The notes below the pieces were generated by a model. The model saw only the letters and a program-made list of their open reading frames with translations. It ran no database searches and had not been told where the DNA came from. The position numbers were made by a program, and so were the translations under genes. From NCBI GenBank assembly GCA_041571575.1, contig JBFFTZ010000055.1, positions 1-11,324 of the forward strand: a DNA stretch of 11,324 bases. Reading direction: 5' to 3'. Source of the DNA: CAKZML01 sp041571575. GTDB taxonomy: Bacteria; Pseudomonadota; Gammaproteobacteria; Steroidobacterales; BM003. Shown here piece by piece: positions 7,764 to 11,324 of this stretch. Within the stretch, counting starts at the first letter, position 1, and each line of letters starts with the position of its first letter.

Positions 7764-8096
7764 CTATGTCCGAGAGCCTGGATTCTCGTCCGCATCTTTA
7801 AGCAGATTGCCATTGTTCTTGACCGTAGCATGCAGGGTGTCGTCTGGAAAAAGCGCCACCAGGCGTTCCACCTCGGCAGCCAGCATTTGCTCCATGTCAC
7901 TACACTCGACCTGTGTGGTCTCGCGCCGCCAGTCTTCCAGGTAGGCGTCACTGGACCCGCGTCCGGCCCGCATCGCCGCCCGGTCTATGGCCTTGGCAAA
8001 TTTTTCCGGCAGCTCTTTCTTGACGCTGGATCGCCCGCGCTTCAGGACGACCTGGGCGGGAATGTCACGCCAGTAAATAACAATCAGTTTTGCCAC
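7764..8096 (-). CDS. Small 'virulence factor' family protein (PF13769 type), function unknown
   Basis: This 110-residue protein has the N-terminal IVIYWRDIPAQV, the ELPEKFAKAIDRAAM stretch and the DAYLEDWRR segment that I recall from proteins annotated 'virulence factor' beside methyltransferase genes in alphaproteobacteria. The Pfam label is a historical name and gives no function. There is no signal peptide or membrane segment, so it should be cytoplasmic. The start is GTG at 8094-8096 with AGGAG five bases upstream, and it overlaps the end of the DUF1638 gene by 13 nt, which points to translational coupling. Its position between corrinoid and pterin methyltransferase genes suggests an accessory role in methyl transfer, corrinoid handling or complex assembly. 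That role is inference. Confidence 0.8.
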   Translation of the reverse strand: MAKLIVIYWRDIPAQVVLKRGRSSVKKELPEKFAKAIDRAAMRAGRGSSDAYLEDWRRETTQVECSDMEQMLAAEVERLVALFPDDTLHATVKNNGNLLKDADENPGSRT

Positions 8097-8695
8097 GATC
8101 TCTCCTGGGGGCCCTGGTGGGCCAGCGCCTTTTCAAAATGCTCCAGCCCGGTACGTCGTAACCGGTAGTCCAGTTGCAGCCGGTCAGCGCAGGCCCTGGC
8201 CCGGGCTTCCAGGTCGTCTGAACGGGTCTGGGCCAGGTAGACCAGCCGCCGGTAGTTGCCGAAGTAACTGTCCCTGAGTTCAGGGTGTCGGTCCAGCCCC
8301 AGCCCCTGTATCACCAGCCGGTCAAAATGCCGTACCAGGAAATCGGTCAGGTAGAACGTTCCGGGCTCTTCATCGGCAAGTTGTCCGAATGCCTGGCTAC
8401 CGGCAAAAAATTCATAACAGTGAGCGCCGGGCAGTCGGTCTATGCCCAGTGGTTCCAGCAACCTGTCCAGGGCGCCACCGGTGCCGCAATCTGCGTAGGC
8501 GACGAACACCTTGTCAAAGCGCTTTTGCTCTGCGGCCAATTTGGCCTGGACCTGCTCGGGTATTTTCTGGGGGTGGTTATGCAGTTCCGCAGGAAGGCAC
8601 TGCACCTCTATGTGCTCCCAACCGTTGGCTGTTTTCAGCTGGATAAGCTCACGGGCGATAGCGCCACAGGCGATGACCAGTAGGGACGCTGACAT
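8084..8695 (-). CDS. DUF1638 family protein
   Basis: This 203-residue protein matches the DUF1638 (PF07796) pattern: a hydrophobic first strand with VIACGAIARE (7-16, Cys10), LPAELHNHP (34-42), YADCGTGGALD (67-77, Cys70) and GAHCYEFFAG (90-99, His92/Cys93). The conserved Cys and His residues could form a metal or corrinoid-related site, but no activity is established that I know of. The family often occurs beside corrinoid methyltransferase genes in bacteria and methanogens. Here it starts 14 nt after the corrinoid-protein gene and overlaps the next gene by 13 nt, so it belongs to the same operon. The Shine-Dalgarno is weak (GGCGGG), suggesting dependence on upstream translation. It has no signal peptide or membrane helix. 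Confidence 0.85.
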   Translation of the reverse strand: MSASLLVIACGAIARELIQLKTANGWEHIEVQCLPAELHNHPQKIPEQVQAKLAAEQKRFDKVFVAYADCGTGGALDRLLEPLGIDRLPGAHCYEFFAGSQAFGQLADEEPGTFYLTDFLVRHFDRLVIQGLGLDRHPELRDSYFGNYRRLVYLAQTRSDDLEARARACADRLQLDYRLRRTGLEHFEKALAHQGPQERSWQN

Positions 8696-8709
8696 TACGC
8701 GCCCGCCAT

Positions 8710-9411
8710 TCAGGCCGCGGCGCGTTCGCTAACCAGCTTCTTGGCAACATCCACAGCGGTGGCGGCATCCCTGCAATACGCGTTGGCGCCGATGAACTGT
8801 GAGAACTCCTCGTTCAGGGGAGCGCCACCAACCAGCACGATGAAATCATCGCGGATACCTTTCTCTTTCATGGCGTCGATGACGACTTTCATGTAAGGCA
8901 TGGTGGTGGTCAGCAAGGCGGACATGCCGAGGATGTCGGGCTTGTGTTCTTCCAGGGCGGCAATGTACTCGTCCGCATCGGTGTTGATGCCCAGGTCGAT
9001 GATTTCAAAGCCTGCGCCTTCCATCATCATGCCTACCAGGTTTTTGCCGATGTCGTGGATGTCGCCCTTGACGGTGCCGATTACCATTTTGCCCACGGGC
9101 TTGGCGCCGGTGTTGGCCAGGATGGGACGCAACAGTCCCATGCCGCCCTTCATCGCGTTGGCAGCCATCAGTACTTCGGGAACAAACAGGATACCGTCCC
9201 GGAAATCCTTGCCCACGATGTTCATCCCTGCAACCAGCGCTTCATCCAGCAACCTGGAGGCATCCCATCCCCGGTCCAGCAGGATCTGGGTTCCTTCGAT
9301 GATCTCTTCGCCCAATCCGTCGTAGAGATCGTCATGCATCTGGGCAACCAGTTCATCGTTCGGCAGCTCGCTAAGAACGATATCTTCGTCGTCGTCGTAT
9401 TCCTGGCTCAT
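8710..9411 (-). CDS. Corrinoid (cobalamin-binding) protein, MttC/MtgC type
   Basis: This 233-residue methyl carrier of the system has the helical cap (about 20-100, with ILFVPEVLMAANAMKGG at 74-90) followed by a Rossmann-like B12-binding domain. The domain carries D117-x-H119-x-x-G122, where His119 is the expected lower cobalt ligand, then SALLTTTMPYMK (164-175) and VGGAPLNEEF (194-203). It should take the methyl group from the MttB-like enzyme (368-1909) and give it to the MtgA-like enzyme (6847-7743). The N-terminus is strongly acidic (EYDDDED at 4-10), which is notable because its three partner enzymes have poly-Arg tails. I prefer the start at 9411 (MSQEY) to 9450, because relatives I recall begin with a similar acidic segment and GGA lies about 9 nt upstream. 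First gene of the operon. Confidence 0.92.
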   Translation of the reverse strand: MSQEYDDDEDIVLSELPNDELVAQMHDDLYDGLGEEIIEGTQILLDRGWDASRLLDEALVAGMNIVGKDFRDGILFVPEVLMAANAMKGGMGLLRPILANTGAKPVGKMVIGTVKGDIHDIGKNLVGMMMEGAGFEIIDLGINTDADEYIAALEEHKPDILGMSALLTTTMPYMKVVIDAMKEKGIRDDFIVLVGGAPLNEEFSQFIGANAYCRDAATAVDVAKKLVSERAAA

Positions 9412-9515
9412 GGCAAGCAATCCATATGGTCGTGAAAGGTGGTACGACATCTGCGGAAAAAGCGCAGTTGTTGTAACGCAGAGTAGGCGCCGTCACACGA
9501 TAAAATTTGGCTCAA

Positions 9516-9546
9516 GACTAGATAATTCGGAACGCAATTGCTAGTC
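9516..9546. promoter_or_regulatory. Inverted repeat, possible operator of the corrinoid operon
   Basis: GACTAG (9516-9521) and CTAGTC (9541-9546) form an inverted repeat with 25-nt spacing between arms, about 105-135 nt before the corrinoid-protein start. The placement fits a regulator site near the leftward promoter. The 6-nt arms are short, so chance is possible. Confidence 0.25.
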
Positions 9547-9627
9547 GTTTGTTACGGAAATATAAGGTTTTTATTGCTTTCTGAGCGTTGCCGCCGAAAA
9601 GCATTCCACTATGTGAAAGCAGATCTC

Positions 9628-9661
9628 GCCGGTGGGTTGAGTCTGCGCAAAACCCATCGGC
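9628..9661. repeat. Strong 11-bp hairpin in the intergenic region
   Basis: GCCGGTGGGTT (9628-9638) pairs with AACCCATCGGC (9651-9661) over 11 bp, with one G-U pair when read on the + strand and a 12-nt loop. There is no T-run on either side, so it is not a standard intrinsic terminator. It may be an extragenic palindromic repeat or part of an untranslated leader. Confidence 0.45.
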
Positions 9662-9905
9662 CCCGGGCCCCGTGAACGAAACCAGGGGGCGCGGAGGTGC
9701 CCTATATTCCGGGTATGTCCAGACGGGCATGCCAACTATTCGCCTAACGAACGCCTAAAAGAAACTATGCTCAAAATTGCGCAAATCGCCTGTCGTTATT
9801 CTGCTTTTCGTCTTTATAAGTACAATTCAGGATGTATTTACCATGCGCAAAAACAATGAGTTATAGAATTTTTCTAAAAGTTTCCAAAATTTGCTATCAA
9901 ACTGA

Positions 9906-9933
9906 TTGACAGAAATCCGCCGCATTCTAAATT
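9906..9933 (+). promoter_or_regulatory. Candidate sigma-70 promoter for the 71-aa protein gene
   Basis: A perfect TTGACA -35 box (9906-9911) is followed after 16 nt by TAAATT (9928-9933), four of six -10 consensus bases. A/T-rich sequence upstream resembles an UP element. A start near 9940 would give a leader of about 108 nt, which includes a 6-bp hairpin (9968-9973 with 9983-9988). Confidence 0.5.
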
Positions 9934-10047
9934 TCGAATTGTAAGCGTCGTTCAGGCTGATTGTTTGCAGGATGGGAACGGAATCCTGTCACTGACGACC
10001 AGAGAAGTATTTGTATCGCTGATCCACTGTTGTGAGGAGGAAAAACA

Positions 10048-10263
10048 ATGGGTGGTGTTAACGAGTATAGCGACGATATGGACGGTGATTTTCTTCTAGA
10101 TGAGGAAATGAGCCTTGAAACCTTCATCGATGAAGTTGAAGGCAAGGGTACTCGTCGAAAAGAACATGTGCCCAAGCGTGGGGGTGCGTTGCACCGCCTG
10201 GAGCGCAGGAAAGATCGCAACTGGTTGCGAGACCAGCTCAGCGATTGGGATGATTACGATTAA
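10048..10263 (+). CDS. Small highly charged protein, 71 aa, unknown function
   Basis: The gene has a strong Shine-Dalgarno (GAGGAGG, 8 nt before ATG), its own promoter candidate and a hairpin just after its stop, so it is very likely real. The protein is built in charge blocks: an acidic N-terminal third (about 6-32), a basic middle (about 33-56, with GKGTRRKEH and RLERRKDR) and an acidic end (LSDWDDYD, 64-71). There is no signal peptide, membrane segment or cysteine. The layout with a basic stretch and a short acidic C-terminus loosely recalls small PA3496-like proteins of gammaproteobacteria, but I cannot confirm that. It may bind protein or nucleic acid; function unknown. It is divergent from the corrinoid operon and need not be connected with it. 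Confidence 0.75.
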   Translation: MGGVNEYSDDMDGDFLLDEEMSLETFIDEVEGKGTRRKEHVPKRGGALHRLERRKDRNWLRDQLSDWDDYD

Positions 10264-10271
10264 CACATCAG

Positions 10272-10293
10272 CGACCCGATAATCGCCGGGTCG
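10272..10293 (+). terminator. Hairpin after the 71-aa gene, possible terminator without T-run
   Basis: CGACCCG (10272-10278) pairs perfectly with CGGGTCG (10287-10293), 7 bp with an 8-nt loop, starting 9 nt after the stop codon. The position fits transcript end formation or 3' protection. The missing T-run argues against a classical intrinsic terminator. Confidence 0.4.
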
Positions 10294-10577
10294 GCCGTGA
10301 CGTCATTATCTGCGCCGCCAGCGCACGCTCGCACCATGCGAATTCAACAGTTTGCTGACTGCTGGTAAACGGACAGTTCCCGCTGTTTAACCGATTTTTT
10401 CTCCTTAATGCCTACTAATTGAAGAAACTCCCGGCCGTTAAAACGGTCTCAATCCTTTAATTGCCGTTAAATCGGATTACCGAGGCAGCTTTAGTCTGCC
10501 TGGATTAAACGTGTTTCGATGGCAACCGATGGCGCACGGCCTGGGCCGATTCTTCGGAACCGGAGTGCAATACAGGC

Positions 10578-10583
10578 TACAAT
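10578..10583 (+). promoter_or_regulatory. Candidate -10 box for the DsbA-like gene
   Basis: TACAAT matches five of six -10 bases and sits 45 nt before the start codon, giving a short leader containing the GGAG ribosome site. No good -35 box stands at the right distance (TTCGGA is about 20 nt upstream), so support is partial. Confidence 0.3.
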
Positions 10584-10628
10584 TCGCGAAATTTTCCGGC
10601 AGGTGCCGGGTCCTCTTTGGAGTTATGC

Positions 10629-11324
10629 ATGCGTTCGAATGAATCGAAGTTCTCTTGGCGGGTTTCCGCTACGGCCAATGCCCTGGCAGTCCTGGCTGTC
10701 CTGGTGTCCGGCCCTCTCGCCGCTGAAAATGGGGACTCAGTATTGGCAACCATAAATGGTGAGCCCATTACCCGTGCCCAGGTTGAGGCCAGCGTAGCTG
10801 CCGAGTTGAAGTCAGTAGATCTGGAGCATGCCCGCAAGCGTCATGAAACCGTTGAAATGGCGCTTGGTCAGTTGATTGCGGAACGTCTGCTGGATATGGC
10901 CGCCGCCGAGGATGGAACCAGCCGTGATCAGTTGATCGCGGGTCTTGCTGCGGGACAGGTTTCCGATGCAGAGATCGATGCATTTTACGAGGCCAATAAG
11001 TCTCGCATTAACGGCAGCAAGGAGCAGCTCAAGGAACAGATTCGCCAGTACCTTGGGCAGCAGCAGATGCAAGCCGCATACTCCGAGCTGGTGGCGAGCC
11101 TCCAGGAGCGCTACAAGGCGAAAACCTTGCTGGAGCCGTTCCGTATTCCAGTCGAGGCGATCGGGCCTGCCCTTGGGCCGGCGGATGCGCCGGTGACACT
11201 TATCGAGTTCTCCGACTTTGAGTGTCCCTACTGTGTGCGTATTTATCCGACCCTGCAGCAGGTGGTAAAGCAATACGGTGACAAGGTTCGCCTGGTTTAT
11301 CGTCAGTTCCCGCTGGATATTCAT
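10629..11324 (+). CDS. Secreted DsbA-like thioredoxin-fold protein with SurA/PpiC-like N-terminal domain, partial
   Basis: The frame is open to the window edge; 232 residues are visible and the C-terminus is missing. GGAG six bases before ATG supports this start. A signal peptide is clear: basic residues, a hydrophobic core (about 17-30, ALAVLAVLVSGPL) and likely cleavage after SGPLAA (residue 32), so the protein acts in the periplasm. Residues about 37-165 resemble the N-terminal chaperone domain of SurA/PpiC proteins (LATINGEPITRAQVE at 39-53, then amphipathic helices). A linker leads to the thioredoxin fold with APVTLIEFSDFECPYC (187-202). The redox pair CPYC (199-202) is of DsbA type and is followed by LVYRQFPLDIH, as in DsbA-family proteins. 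The likely role is thiol-disulfide exchange on secreted proteins, with the N-terminal domain helping substrate binding. No evident link with the methyl-transfer genes. Confidence 0.88.
   Translation, partial: MRSNESKFSWRVSATANALAVLAVLVSGPLAAENGDSVLATINGEPITRAQVEASVAAELKSVDLEHARKRHETVEMALGQLIAERLLDMAAAEDGTSRDQLIAGLAAGQVSDAEIDAFYEANKSRINGSKEQLKEQIRQYLGQQQMQAAYSELVASLQERYKAKTLLEPFRIPVEAIGPALGPADAPVTLIEFSDFECPYCVRIYPTLQQVVKQYGDKVRLVYRQFPLDIH

Larger units (their letters stand above)
9412..10047. other. AT-rich intergenic region between divergent transcription units
   Basis: These 636 nt separate the start of the corrinoid operon (leftward) from the small-protein gene (rightward). About 9720-9950 is clearly richer in A and T than the coding parts of the window. 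It holds a candidate operator (9516-9546), a strong hairpin (9628-9661), GC-rich stretches at 9659-9700 and a promoter for the small gene (9906-9933). On the - strand, A/T-rich sequence such as AAATTTTATCG lies about 80-100 nt before the operon start, but no clear -35/-10 pair is evident. The small open frames here lack ribosome sites and recognisable protein features. Confidence 0.6.
10264..10628. other. Intergenic region between the small-protein gene and the DsbA-like gene
   Basis: This 365-nt stretch has no convincing gene. It holds the hairpin at 10272-10293, the palindrome TGACGTCA (10298-10305), an imperfect hairpin around 10433-10450, a 6-bp hairpin with a 7-nt loop (10483-10501) and a -10-like TACAAT (10578-10583). 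The AT-rich stretch 10384-10480 may hold further promoter elements, but I see no clear pair. Confidence 0.5.

Noticed and set aside
9518..9730. 70-codon open frame on the - strand in the intergenic region.
   Set aside because: No Shine-Dalgarno and no recognisable motif. It spans the hairpin and AT-rich promoter-like sequence, so it is more likely non-coding.
10483..10501. Hairpin with a 7-nt loop resembling a tRNA anticodon arm.
   Set aside because: No matching acceptor, D or T arms and no GTTCGA-type T-loop nearby.
1..11324. CRISPR arrays, insertion sequences, integrases or rRNA/tRNA genes.
   Set aside because: No regularly spaced repeats, transposase or integrase motifs, or recognisable stable-RNA sequences were found on either strand.

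Overview
The window looks like part of a proteobacterial chromosome, most likely a gammaproteobacterium. The coding regions are GC-rich, genes are tightly packed with Shine-Dalgarno sites, and there is an aspartate kinase/diaminopimelate decarboxylase fusion of the kind known from Xanthomonadaceae and some other gammaproteobacteria. All names below rest on motif and family recognition by eye; no database search was run.

The dominant content is a corrinoid-dependent methyl-transfer system in two convergent blocks. On the + strand lie the 3' end of a methylenetetrahydrofolate reductase (1-258) and an MttB-superfamily methyltransferase without an in-frame amber (pyrrolysine) codon (368-1909). 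On the - strand, transcribed from about 9411 down to 4799, is an apparent five-gene operon: a corrinoid (B12-binding) protein, a DUF1638 protein, a small protein of the 'virulence factor' family (PF13769 type), a pterin-binding corrinoid:tetrahydrofolate methyltransferase (MtgA type), and a ferredoxin/ASKHA ATPase of the RACE type that reactivates oxidised corrinoid. Together they can form a complete route. MttB moves a methyl group from an unknown N-methylated (probably quaternary amine) substrate to the corrinoid protein. The MtgA-type enzyme passes it to tetrahydrofolate, MetF oxidises methyl-THF to methylene-THF, and the RACE protein keeps the cobalt active. DUF1638 and the PF13769 protein have no assigned job.

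The most striking feature is that the three enzymes that must touch the corrinoid protein (MttB-like, MtgA-like, RACE-like) each end in a poly-arginine tail of 6-8 basic residues, written with different Arg codons. The corrinoid protein itself begins with an acidic run. This suggests a shared docking or assembly signal.

The lysAC fusion gene (2138-4774) sits between the two blocks. Its upstream region has a promoter-like sequence, a roughly 84-nt nested stem-loop with a GNRA tetraloop, and a clear intrinsic terminator ending about 10 nt before the start codon. This arrangement fits transcription attenuation or a small RNA.

The right end holds a 636-nt AT-rich intergenic region between the divergently transcribed corrinoid operon and a 71-aa charged protein gene (10048-10263), then a 365-nt spacer. 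The window closes with the 5' part of a secreted SurA-N-like/DsbA-like thioredoxin fusion (10629 to the window end).
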